Assembly: GCA_910587815.1 (NCBI GenBank)
Contig: CAJUNK010000001.1
Span: forward strand, 194,662-258,661
Direction: 5' to 3'
DNA length: 64,000 nucleotides
DNA from: Candidatus Gastranaerophilales bacterium
GTDB taxonomy: Bacteria > Cyanobacteriota > Vampirovibrionia > Gastranaerophilales > Gastranaerophilaceae
Within the stretch, counting starts at the first letter, position 1; each line of letters begins with the position of its first letter. The notes under the pieces were generated by a model that worked only from the letters and a program-made list of their open reading frames with translations, did no database searches and had not been told where the DNA came from. Positions 23,944 to 32,707 of this stretch are shown piece by piece. A program made the position numbers and the translations under genes.

Positions 23944-24093
23944 TTAGCTAAATTGCAATTTTCGCCATAACATTTTTAGTCTATTTATGGTTTTAGAATC
24001 TTGATTGTGATTTAAACCATAAATGGTAATAATTTTATGTGATTTATCTTCGCTATTTTTTATTGAAAATATGTTTTGTATAAAACGTTTCAT
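23944..24093 (-). CDS. 49-aa stand-alone copy of the glycosyltransferase tail module
   Basis: Reads MKRFIQNIFSIKNSEDKSHK, then IITIYGLN and a divergent basic end. AAAGGA lies 8 nt before the ATG. Its first 30 residues match the C-terminal tail of the adjacent methyltransferase (LQNIFSVKN...HKVITLCGLK). It is either a small functional peptide or the end of a deleted transferase gene. It lies 13 bp downstream of the large glycosyltransferase gene. Confidence 0.45.
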   Translation of the reverse strand: MKRFIQNIFSIKNSEDKSHKIITIYGLNHNQDSKTINRLKMLWRKLQFS

Positions 24094-24105
24094 TTATGAA
24101 TTCCT

Positions 24106-26796
24106 TTAATTTGTTTTGATGGTTTCTTTTTGATATTCATCTTTAAATACTCCCTTTAATCCTACAGGGTTTATTGAAATGATTTCAATATCGGGATAGT
24201 ATATTTGTGTAAATTCTTTTAATGCTTTCCAACCGTTGTCAATTTTAATAATATGTTGTTCAAGCAGATGGTTGTCTACCGTTCTTTTTGTGCCATCGTA
24301 ACGTTTACCAAAAGTGTTATCACATCCGACTATGTAAAGTCTTTTTGGGTTTGTCCACAAAGCAAATACTAAAGCTTGAAATGTTGTACTCCAAAAACTT
24401 GGCAGGGGTGATATTGTAATGTCTGGATAATAATTTTCATCATAATCAAAAGCGTTATAGCTTAAATAATATCTTTCAGCGTTCATTTGCTGTGCAACAT
24501 TATCAGGAATATTCAAAGAATCAAAATGATTCATAAAAATGCCGCAAAACTTTTTGCATTCATTTTTTCTGTAATTAATTACATTTTTAATATATGGCTT
24601 TATGTTTTTATAATCTAAAACAAAAAGATAATCCAATTTTATTTTGTCTTGAAGACAAGCTGCATTTACTCCAATGTGAATAGCATCTTTAATTGGTATA
24701 TAATCATTGAGTGTAGGGCCTGTTGCAACAATGACAACATCTTTTCCCTGGTTTATATTTTTATATTTTGGAAAAACTTTTTGATGCAAATTATATACAG
24801 CAAGGCTTTTTGAAACCTCGCTGCTAATTTTGTATTTTAATTGTTTGTTTTCTTCAATAAGCTTGGTATTTTGGGCGATAATATTGCTTAAATCATTTTT
24901 TATTTGTGTGAAATTATCTTTCTTTTTATAAAATCTTATTCCAAAAAGATATTTTCTTTTTGTATAATCCCAGTTTGTTTCTTTAAAAACAGGAATACCA
25001 AAAATTTTAACCTTTGTTTTGCCGCAGGATTTTTTCTTATAATAAAAAATTCTTCCAAACTCTTTTAAAAATTTATTAATTTTATATTTATAATATTGGT
25101 TTTTATATGGAGTAAATTTCAAGTATTTAAAATATTTTTTCCAAAGGGGGTGCAAACAGGTCTTGTTCCAAGGTTTTAAGTTACCACTATAATGGATAAT
25201 TATAGGATGTGCCTTTGCTTCATTCATTTCTTGGTCTGTATATAAACTATATTGTCCATCAAAATATGCAGTTTGCTGAAGATTGCATTTTGGGTGTACA
25301 AACTTAACTTTGCCATTAAGCGTATAGTTTAAAACGTCTTGGTCTACCCATCTTATTTTTTGATTTTCAACCAGTATTTTTGTGTTTTCGAATAATTTTT
25401 TGCTTATGTTATTCTTAATCCATTTTTGGTTATTTATTAAAATAACACCTGCATTAAAAGATTTGCTTATTCCATTGTTTTCATAGTAAGTATGAGCTTC
25501 TTCCCATAATTCTTCAATTGCTGCAATATAATTATCTTCTATATCTGTGTTCCAAAATTCATTTAATGAATTTTTAACAACAATATCGCAATCAAAATAG
25601 AAACATTTTTCTAATTCAGGTTTTAACTTTGGAATAAGGTATCTGTAATAGGTCTGTTTTGATATGTGTTGGCATTCAGGTGTGATAGGGCAAATATCAA
25701 ACAAAGAATCATCGATTTTAATGTATTCTATTTTGCAATCTTTTATTTGTTTTATTTTTTCAATTTTCGCCTTATTTTTATTTGATATTCCGCCATCTAA
25801 AACATAAAATCTGAAATTTTCAAAAGATAAAGAGTTTACAAGAATTGATGCCATTGCGGTACATAGATGTTGTGAAAATTTATCATCTGATGCAAAGAAA
25901 ATATCCATGGTACAGGGTTTGCCACAGAATTTTTCTTCAAATCTATTTATGGCATCAGCTGGAATAATTTGTGGATATTGTTTCATTTTTTCTAAAACAT
26001 TGCCAATGATTTTTTTATTATTGAATTCAAAAGGATATTTGAATATTGATTTTCTTATTTTTTCAACTTCTTTTTTATTATTGTAAAATCTGTTTAATAA
26101 GTCTTCGCGTACTCTTTCTGCGGTTTTATTTTGTATTTTACCTGTTTTATTTGCTTGGGTTACGCTTTTTTTATGACATCTATAGCTTACAAGTGTTTCG
26201 GGTAGGTTTGCAAGTTTTCCGCCCCTTAAAATAATTTCTTTCCAAAGATGATATTCTTCGGCGTAAAGTTCCTTTGGAGAATAGTTTAAATTATGTTCTC
26301 TTAAAAATGATTTTCTAATCATAACAGAAGGGTGACACATTGGGTTATAAAAATTCATTGCTATGGCAAGTTCATCGCTGTCTGTCAAAGTTATCCAGCT
26401 TTTTACATCAGGATTGCCAAAAATTTCAATAAATGTTCCAAGTACAGTAATATCAGGATTTTCATCCATAAATTTTACCTGTTTTTCAAAACGGGTTGGC
26501 ATTGAAATGTCATCATCATCCATTCTTGCAATGTATTCACCCTTTGCCATTTCAAAACCTTTTCGAAGATTATAATTATAATCCATATTCTTTTTATTTT
26601 TTATAAATACAATCCTATCATCCTTATTTGCATATTCCTGGATGACGTTTGCCGTATTATCTGTTGAGCAATCATCAATTATGATAAATTCAAAATCTTT
26701 ATATGTTTGATTAAGAATTGATTCAATTGCTTCTTTTGCATATTGCGGGCGGTTATACGCAGACATTACTACCGATATTTTTGGATTGTTATTCAT
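24106..26796 (-). CDS. Three-domain glycosyltransferase: GT2 + GT8 + MptE-like domain
   Basis: An 896-aa protein. GT2 is at about 5-230 (ISVVMSAYNRPQYAKEAIESILNQ, with MDDDD acid motif). GT8 is at about 295-560 with intact motifs YFDCDIVVKN, FNAGVILINN and IIHYSGNLKPWN. A coiled coil lies at about 625-665. A C-terminal domain at about 670-890 begins DVVIVATGPTLNDYIPIKDAIHIGVN, reminiscent of MptE/DUF115-like or sialyltransferase-like capsule proteins. Three activities in one chain suggest assembly of a repeat unit. It is third in the operon, 1 bp after the preceding transferase. Confidence 0.82.
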   Translation of the reverse strand: MNNNPKISVVMSAYNRPQYAKEAIESILNQTYKDFEFIIIDDCSTDNTANVIQEYANKDDRIVFIKNKKNMDYNYNLRKGFEMAKGEYIARMDDDDISMPTRFEKQVKFMDENPDITVLGTFIEIFGNPDVKSWITLTDSDELAIAMNFYNPMCHPSVMIRKSFLREHNLNYSPKELYAEEYHLWKEIILRGGKLANLPETLVSYRCHKKSVTQANKTGKIQNKTAERVREDLLNRFYNNKKEVEKIRKSIFKYPFEFNNKKIIGNVLEKMKQYPQIIPADAINRFEEKFCGKPCTMDIFFASDDKFSQHLCTAMASILVNSLSFENFRFYVLDGGISNKNKAKIEKIKQIKDCKIEYIKIDDSLFDICPITPECQHISKQTYYRYLIPKLKPELEKCFYFDCDIVVKNSLNEFWNTDIEDNYIAAIEELWEEAHTYYENNGISKSFNAGVILINNQKWIKNNISKKLFENTKILVENQKIRWVDQDVLNYTLNGKVKFVHPKCNLQQTAYFDGQYSLYTDQEMNEAKAHPIIIHYSGNLKPWNKTCLHPLWKKYFKYLKFTPYKNQYYKYKINKFLKEFGRIFYYKKKSCGKTKVKIFGIPVFKETNWDYTKRKYLFGIRFYKKKDNFTQIKNDLSNIIAQNTKLIEENKQLKYKISSEVSKSLAVYNLHQKVFPKYKNINQGKDVVIVATGPTLNDYIPIKDAIHIGVNAACLQDKIKLDYLFVLDYKNIKPYIKNVINYRKNECKKFCGIFMNHFDSLNIPDNVAQQMNAERYYLSYNAFDYDENYYPDITISPLPSFWSTTFQALVFALWTNPKRLYIVGCDNTFGKRYDGTKRTVDNHLLEQHIIKIDNGWKALKEFTQIYYPDIEIISINPVGLKGVFKDEYQKETIKTN

Positions 26797-26797
26797 A

Positions 26798-28777
26798 TTA
26801 TTCCTTTATATGTTTTTTAATTCTTATTCCTAAAATTGTTACAATTTTGTATTTGTTTTGTCCTTCTGTTTTATTTTTTAGGGAAAATAAACTTTGAATA
26901 AATTTGTGTAAAAATACGTTAAGATTTTTCCATTTATATTTAGTAAACCATTTGTATTTAAAATATTCAATTTGTAAAGGATGATAACAATGCTTGTCCC
27001 AAGGTTTTCCTGTGTCGGTATAATGTATTATTGCGGGGTGTTTTTTTGCAATTGCCTCATCTTTTTTTGTATAATTATGTTTCAGTTCATTGTACCTATA
27101 TAGCCGTCCATTGGCATTCCAACACAATGGCAAAAATTTGCATTTTCCGTTAAACACGCCATTTAAAATATCTTGATCTTGTAGGGTTATAATGTTTTGA
27201 TTTGCTTTGTAATAGTTGAAACATTTTTCTTTTAAATCAAAGCTTCTCAGCTGTTTTAAATTAAAAACCATTACGCCAGCATTAAAGTAATTGTTTTCAA
27301 CTGGAAGTTTTAATCTTAATGATTGAGTGATACTTCCTTCATCCTCTATGACGCCTGCTAAATAACCACTTATATCAAAGCTGTGCAGGATTTTTAAATC
27401 TACCTTTGCGATTATATCGCAATCCAAATAGATTAATTTATCAATATCCTTAGGAAGAATATCTGTTATAAATAATCTGTAATATGTTGCTGCAGAAATA
27501 TATTCCCTATTTAATGGCAGTAGTGAAAAGTCAAATTTTTCCATATTGTAAAAATAACAATTAAATTGCCTGATTTTCTTTAGGTTTAATATTTTTTCCT
27601 TATTATCACCACTGATGTCACCATTTAAAATATGAATGTTATAAGCATCGTTTTTAGATGAATTTTTTAAAATAGAAGAAATTGCAACGGCTAAATGCTG
27701 AGCATAATTATCATCTGATGCAAAGCAAATATTGATTATTTCCTGATTATTTAATGTTTCGGTTTTGTTTTGTGCCTTTAATATATTTTTTCCAAACAGC
27801 ATTATGCTTTTTTCTTTTTTACTTAGTTTTATGCTTATTATTTCTTTTCTGTATCTCTTTATAAGTATTTTAAAGCGTTTTAGCGGAAGATTTTTGTAAT
27901 CTTTCTTGTAAACACCTGTTCTATCGAGCATTTTTTTAATTCTATCATAACAATCTTTTGTATTAGAGATTTTTTTCATCCCTAAAACAATATTTATATA
28001 TGCCATCTCACGTTTTGCAAGGGCGGATAGAATGGTGGCATCTATGATATTGTTATTTTCTAACCATTTATGGATTTCATCACATCTTTTAAATGGAATT
28101 GTATAATCTTTCAGGTCATCTGATTCAAAATAATTTAATCTACGCCAGTAATAATAAGCATTTGAAGTGTAATTTATCTTTTTTGCAAGGCACATTGTCT
28201 GCACTTGAAAAGGGTTATCGCTCCAGCCTGCGCCAGGTGCTTCTACAAAATTAATATTGTTTTTATCTAAAAATTCTTTTTTATAAATGCAGCTCCAAAT
28301 ACTTGGATGATAGGTTAAAAAATGCGGATATTCATATATTGTAAAACTTTTATCTTCAGGAATAAAATCCGGCCAATTTACTTGTTTTATCCATTTTTGT
28401 TCTTTTGATTGCAGATTGTCAAAAAAGCTTGATTTTACTATATCTGAATCATTATCTTTTGCAATTTTATATAAATCTTCATACATTTTTGGGTCAATAA
28501 AATCATCAGGTTCCACTATTGCAATATATTCACCTGTTGCATGCTTTAGGCCTAAATTACAAGTCTTTCCGTATCCTTCATTTTCTTTATGGATTGGGAT
28601 TATTCTATCATCGTGCTTAGCATATTCATTGATAATTTCACAGCATTTATCTTTTGAGCCATCGTTTATTAAAATTATCTCTAAATCAGATAAAGTTTGC
28701 GCTAAAATGCTATCCAGAGCTTCTTTTAGATATTTTTCAACATTATAGATTGGAACAATTACAGAGATTTTTGGCAT
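26798..28777 (-). CDS. Two-domain glycosyltransferase: GT2 + GT8
   Basis: A 659-aa protein. The GT2 domain (about 1-230) has ISVIVPIYNVEKYLKEALDSILAQ and VEPDDFIDPKMYEDLYK. The GT8 domain (about 345-600) has ATYYRLFITDILPKDIDKL, intact DxD in IYLDCDIIA, YFNAGVMVFNL and IIHYTDTGKPWDKHC. The C-terminal tail (SLFSLKN...YKIVTILGIRIKK) is the module shared across this operon. It abuts the upstream GT2 gene with no gap. The sugar specificities are unknown. Confidence 0.88.
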   Translation of the reverse strand: MPKISVIVPIYNVEKYLKEALDSILAQTLSDLEIILINDGSKDKCCEIINEYAKHDDRIIPIHKENEGYGKTCNLGLKHATGEYIAIVEPDDFIDPKMYEDLYKIAKDNDSDIVKSSFFDNLQSKEQKWIKQVNWPDFIPEDKSFTIYEYPHFLTYHPSIWSCIYKKEFLDKNNINFVEAPGAGWSDNPFQVQTMCLAKKINYTSNAYYYWRRLNYFESDDLKDYTIPFKRCDEIHKWLENNNIIDATILSALAKREMAYINIVLGMKKISNTKDCYDRIKKMLDRTGVYKKDYKNLPLKRFKILIKRYRKEIISIKLSKKEKSIMLFGKNILKAQNKTETLNNQEIINICFASDDNYAQHLAVAISSILKNSSKNDAYNIHILNGDISGDNKEKILNLKKIRQFNCYFYNMEKFDFSLLPLNREYISAATYYRLFITDILPKDIDKLIYLDCDIIAKVDLKILHSFDISGYLAGVIEDEGSITQSLRLKLPVENNYFNAGVMVFNLKQLRSFDLKEKCFNYYKANQNIITLQDQDILNGVFNGKCKFLPLCWNANGRLYRYNELKHNYTKKDEAIAKKHPAIIHYTDTGKPWDKHCYHPLQIEYFKYKWFTKYKWKNLNVFLHKFIQSLFSLKNKTEGQNKYKIVTILGIRIKKHIKE

Positions 28778-29854
28778 CTATCCAATCCCCACAATTTGTT
28801 TGCCAAAAAGGACAATGCTTATTCTTGAAGAATTTATTCTAATAGAAAACATTTTTCTTCTATTGCGTCTTTTTTCATTTTTTATTTGTTGTTTTTTAAA
28901 ATATTCTATGAAATCTTTAGCACTATTTATCAGCATCAAAAAATCTTTTTTATTAATTTTTTTATAAAATTCTTTTTCTATTTCATTATTTTCATAATAT
29001 TGTTTAAAGGTTTTAGAAAATTTATTTATAAAATCATTTTTAAAATTATCGCCAATTCTATTTAAATTCCACATATATGCGCCATATTGTTTTATTAATT
29101 TTTGGGCATTGACAGCATTTTTAATATCGGGATTTTTATTTAAAAAACTGTCTATTTCATCAAATTCGCCGCATATTAAAAAAGTTTTGTCTTTAGAATT
29201 TACAGATGATGTTTCATTGTCTGTTCTATAATAATAAAAAGCTTTAGTTGTTAGGGAGATTTTTTTTGCAAGGCACAATGTCTTAAAAGAAAAAGATACA
29301 TCCTGATATGCAGCTCCTGGGGTTTCCAGGAAATTTATATTATTTGAAATAAGAAAATCTTTTTTATAAATTGCACTCCAAATAGAGGGCTGTACCCTTA
29401 AAAGATGCGGATTTTTGAAGATATCAATGCATTTGTTTGTTTTAAAACGAGCCAAACTGCCTGATTTTCGCGATTGATTATTTTGTGTTGTATAACAAAA
29501 AAATTCTGATTTTACTATATCTGAATCATTTTCTTTTGCAATTTTATATAAATCTTCATACATTTTTGGGTCAATAAAATCATCAGGTTCCACTATTGCA
29601 ATATATTGGCCCCCTGCTGTATTAAGGCCTATATTCATAGAATTGCCATATCCTGTGTTTTCTTTATCTATAATTTTTATTCTGTTATCTTTTGAAGCAT
29701 ATTGTTTTAAAATATCAAGGGAATTATCATTTGAACCATCATTTATGCAAATGATTTCAATATCTTTTAGTGTTTGATTGATAATACTATCCATACATTG
29801 TTTAAGGTATTTTTGCACATTATAAACTGGTATTAAAACTGAAATTTCAGGCAT
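28778..29854 (-). CDS. Family 2 glycosyltransferase
   Basis: A 358-aa GT2: SVLIPVYNVQKYLKQCMDSIINQ at the nucleotide-sugar site, then VEPDDFIDPKMYEDLYKIAK. A 100-bp block (29508-29607) is 99% identical to the matching part of the neighbouring GT2-GT8 gene, indicating recent duplication or gene conversion. A variant of the operon tail module closes the protein (MFSIRIN...ISIVLFGKQI). It overlaps glf by 8 bp. Confidence 0.88.
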   Translation of the reverse strand: MPEISVLIPVYNVQKYLKQCMDSIINQTLKDIEIICINDGSNDNSLDILKQYASKDNRIKIIDKENTGYGNSMNIGLNTAGGQYIAIVEPDDFIDPKMYEDLYKIAKENDSDIVKSEFFCYTTQNNQSRKSGSLARFKTNKCIDIFKNPHLLRVQPSIWSAIYKKDFLISNNINFLETPGAAYQDVSFSFKTLCLAKKISLTTKAFYYYRTDNETSSVNSKDKTFLICGEFDEIDSFLNKNPDIKNAVNAQKLIKQYGAYMWNLNRIGDNFKNDFINKFSKTFKQYYENNEIEKEFYKKINKKDFLMLINSAKDFIEYFKKQQIKNEKRRNRRKMFSIRINSSRISIVLFGKQIVGIG

Positions 29855-30971
29855 TTATAATTTCCTCAAAAAGTTCTATGGCGCGCAAAATTGCTTTGTC
29901 CATATCATAATATTTATAATCTCCAAGCCTTCCTAAAAAATATACATTTTTGTATTGTTTGCTTTTTTGCAGATATTTATTGTAAAGGCTGGTATTTTCC
30001 TCGTTTAAAATTGGATAATATCTTTCATTTTCACCTAATTTGAAAATTTTAGGATATTCTTTTGCAATTACAGTTTTATCTGATTTATCATTTAAATAAT
30101 GTTTATATTCATGGATTCTTGTGAAATCATAATTGCAAGGATAGTTTATAACTGAATTTTTTTGATAAAATGCACAATCTTTTTCTTCAAATTTGAATTC
30201 CAAACTTCTGTATGGTAATTGGCCAAGTTCATAATCAAAAAATTCATCAATTGCGCCTGTGTAGAAAACTCTTTTAAAAGATGAAACATCTTTTATTTCT
30301 TTAAAATCTTTGTTTAATTCAATTTTAATTTTTGGAAAATTAAGTATTTTCTCAACAAGTTTTGTATAGCCATCTATTGGAATTCCTTGATAGATATCTT
30401 GAAAATATCTATTATCTTTGCTTATAAAGACGGGAATTCTTGCAGTTACAATGCTATCAATATCTTCAGGTTTTACACCCCATTGTTTTTTTGTGTAATT
30501 AAGAAAAACTTTTTCATAAATATAATCTGCAAGAAACTTTAAATCATCGTCTTGTTCTTTAATATCCTGCTTTTGGAATTCTAAAATGGGTACTTTTGAA
30601 TTGTATTTATAGTGTGATAACAATTTATCTTCAAGTCTTTGGGCAAGTTTTTGTGGAAAGATATCATAAAGTGTATTTAGATTGAACGGTATTGTTGTTT
30701 GGATGCCGTCAATTACAGCATAAACCTTGTGCATATATTGATTTAAATCACAAAATTGTGCAACAAATTTCCAAACCTTTTCGCTATTGGTGTGAAAAAT
30801 GTGAGAACCATATTTGTGAATCATTATATTGTTGTTGTCACGGTAATCATAGCAGTTGCCCGCAATATGGCTTTTTTTATCAATAACAAGAACTTCTTCA
30901 TTTAATTTTGTAGCGATTAAATTTGCAATAACTGCACCCGAAAATCCCGCCCCAACTACTAAATTATTCAT
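29847..30971 (-). CDS. glf: UDP-galactopyranose mutase
   Basis: A 374-aa flavoenzyme converting UDP-galactopyranose to UDP-galactofuranose. The FAD-binding Rossmann motif is at the N-terminus (LVVGAGFSGAVIANLIA...VLVIDKKSHIAGNCYDY). Family signatures follow: HKYGSHIFHTNSEKVWKFV, KVYAVIDGIQTTIPFNLNTLY and NYTKKQWGVKPEDID; GRLGDYKYYDMDKAI closes the FAD site. It is the first gene of the leftward glycan operon and implies galactofuranose in the surface polysaccharide. Confidence 0.95.
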   Translation of the reverse strand: MNNLVVGAGFSGAVIANLIATKLNEEVLVIDKKSHIAGNCYDYRDNNNIMIHKYGSHIFHTNSEKVWKFVAQFCDLNQYMHKVYAVIDGIQTTIPFNLNTLYDIFPQKLAQRLEDKLLSHYKYNSKVPILEFQKQDIKEQDDDLKFLADYIYEKVFLNYTKKQWGVKPEDIDSIVTARIPVFISKDNRYFQDIYQGIPIDGYTKLVEKILNFPKIKIELNKDFKEIKDVSSFKRVFYTGAIDEFFDYELGQLPYRSLEFKFEEKDCAFYQKNSVINYPCNYDFTRIHEYKHYLNDKSDKTVIAKEYPKIFKLGENERYYPILNEENTSLYNKYLQKSKQYKNVYFLGRLGDYKYYDMDKAILRAIELFEEIINA

Positions 30972-31339
30972 TTTTACCTGTTTATTCTATCTGAAATTTA
31001 TTATTGAATGCCACATTTTATACAAAATGTGATGTTAATTCACACAAATTATTCAAAGCCTATATTATCACAAACAAAAAGAAGTAAATAGTAAATTTTC
31101 TTGTAAAAAAAGTGATTGTATTTTGATTTTTTGTATATTTTATGAGTTCTAAAAAATGGCTGTACTAAAGGTTTTTAGCCTAGTATCACATTTTGTATAA
31201 TAAGTTAGTAATTTTTATAAAATTTAAATTATCCCTTGTAAAATGAAAAAGTTTATAATAAAATTTTGCCTGCAAGTTTATTGTATCAACTTAGCAAATG
31301 CGTTGAATTTTTAGTTTCTATATTGTTTGGAAAGTAGTT
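30972..31339. promoter_or_regulatory. Divergent promoter region with CACATTTTGTATA motifs
   Basis: A 368-bp AT-rich gap between the glycan and secretion operons, without a gene. A perfect 8-bp inverted repeat, CACATTTTATACAAAATGTG, lies at 31012-31031. A further direct copy, CACATTTTGTATAATA, lies at about 31186. The same 13-mer, CACATTTTGTATA, occurs between the divergent genes at about 17471. TTGTATAAT in these copies resembles an extended -10 box. These may be promoters or sites for a shared regulator. Confidence 0.4.
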
Positions 31340-32707
31340 TTGGAGAGAAAGTGTATACTTTTTATTTTTATTGTGCTGTTGTTTTTAACGGCGTTATTAA
31401 CATCATCCATCATGCTTGCTCTTCCTGCAAATGCTATTGAAGATACTTCTTCAAAATCAAATACAACAAAAATTGATTTTAATTATGTGTTAAAAAAAGC
31501 AAAAGAACATTCTTATGATTTAAATATTTCTGATTATGAAATAATGATTGCAAAAACAGGTGTAATATCTGCAAGAAGTGAATATTTTCCAAAATTGATA
31601 GCAAGCTTTGGCACAGAATATACAAAAAATTTGAATGATAACAATTCTATAGCAACATCTATAGGTGATGCATATATTAATCCTTATACAAGGTATCAAT
31701 CTGTGCTTGGGATATCTTTAAATTACAATATTTTTGATTTTGGCATTAGAAAAAACAAGCTTGATATGGCAAAAGAAGATGTTGTTTCAAAAGAACTGCA
31801 AGAAAAGCAAGCTTTGCAGGAATTAGAATTAAATTTAGTGGATATTTATACAAAAATTTTAATTTCAAAAAGACAGATTGAAAATTATGATAAAATTTTA
31901 TCCTTGAGAGAGCAAAATCTTCAATATTCAAAAAGACTGTACAATGCAAAAGAAATATCAAAACCAGAATTGGATGACATTAATCTTGGTGTTTTAAAGA
32001 CTAAAAAACAAATTGCAGAATTAAACCAAATACTTTCTGAAAATGTGAATTGGCTTAGTTTTTATACAGGTGAAACATACGGTATTGATGATTTAAAAAT
32101 ATGCGATATTGAAAATTATAATTTTGATTTGCTTGCGTATTTTGATTATACAAAAAGCATTATTTGGAAAATTTATGATTCTGAATTTAAAAAGAAGGAT
32201 TTAGAATTTAAAATTGCAAAGAAAAATAATTATCCAAAAATGATAGCTTATGGCAAATATTATCTCTATGGGTCTGATTATAGCAGCTATAATGATAGTT
32301 TATCAGAAATTGAGCCATCAAGTTTTAGCGTGGGAGCAAATGCATATATGCCAGTGTTTGATGGGTTTCAAAATAGTGCAAATATTAAAAAGGTTTCGCT
32401 GGAATTACAGCAGTTAAATATACGGCGCGATAAAGCTATTGCTGAATGGATGACAAGAATAGCAGTGCTTAAAAATAATCTTTTTTATTTGGATGAACAA
32501 ATAAAGAAAAATGAAGAAATAATACAAAAACTTAATGAAAAAGAAAAATCAAACCAAAGGTTGTATGCGAAAAGAATTATAAGCCCAATAGAACTAAACA
32601 ATATAAAGATTGAACTTTTGGAAGAAAAAAATGAGATTGCAAAAAATAAAACTACAGCTGCATCTATTGCAAAAAGTATAGCAATTTTAACAAGGAGTGA
32701 ATCATAG
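31340..32707 (+). CDS. TolC-family outer membrane efflux/secretion protein
   Basis: A 455-aa protein with a hydrophobic signal segment (residues 5-33, ending ALPANA) and the two long helical repeats of the OEP/TolC family (about 50-240 and 260-450; YFPKLIASFGTEY and NYPKMIAYGKYY are the paired beta-strand entries). It starts with TTG, chosen because GGAAAG lies 5 nt upstream and no in-frame ATG is near. It forms the outer-membrane tunnel of the type I secretion system encoded by the next two genes. Confidence 0.88.
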   Translation: MERKCILFIFIVLLFLTALLTSSIMLALPANAIEDTSSKSNTTKIDFNYVLKKAKEHSYDLNISDYEIMIAKTGVISARSEYFPKLIASFGTEYTKNLNDNNSIATSIGDAYINPYTRYQSVLGISLNYNIFDFGIRKNKLDMAKEDVVSKELQEKQALQELELNLVDIYTKILISKRQIENYDKILSLREQNLQYSKRLYNAKEISKPELDDINLGVLKTKKQIAELNQILSENVNWLSFYTGETYGIDDLKICDIENYNFDLLAYFDYTKSIIWKIYDSEFKKKDLEFKIAKKNNYPKMIAYGKYYLYGSDYSSYNDSLSEIEPSSFSVGANAYMPVFDGFQNSANIKKVSLELQQLNIRRDKAIAEWMTRIAVLKNNLFYLDEQIKKNEEIIQKLNEKEKSNQRLYAKRIISPIELNNIKIELLEEKNEIAKNKTTAASIAKSIAILTRSES

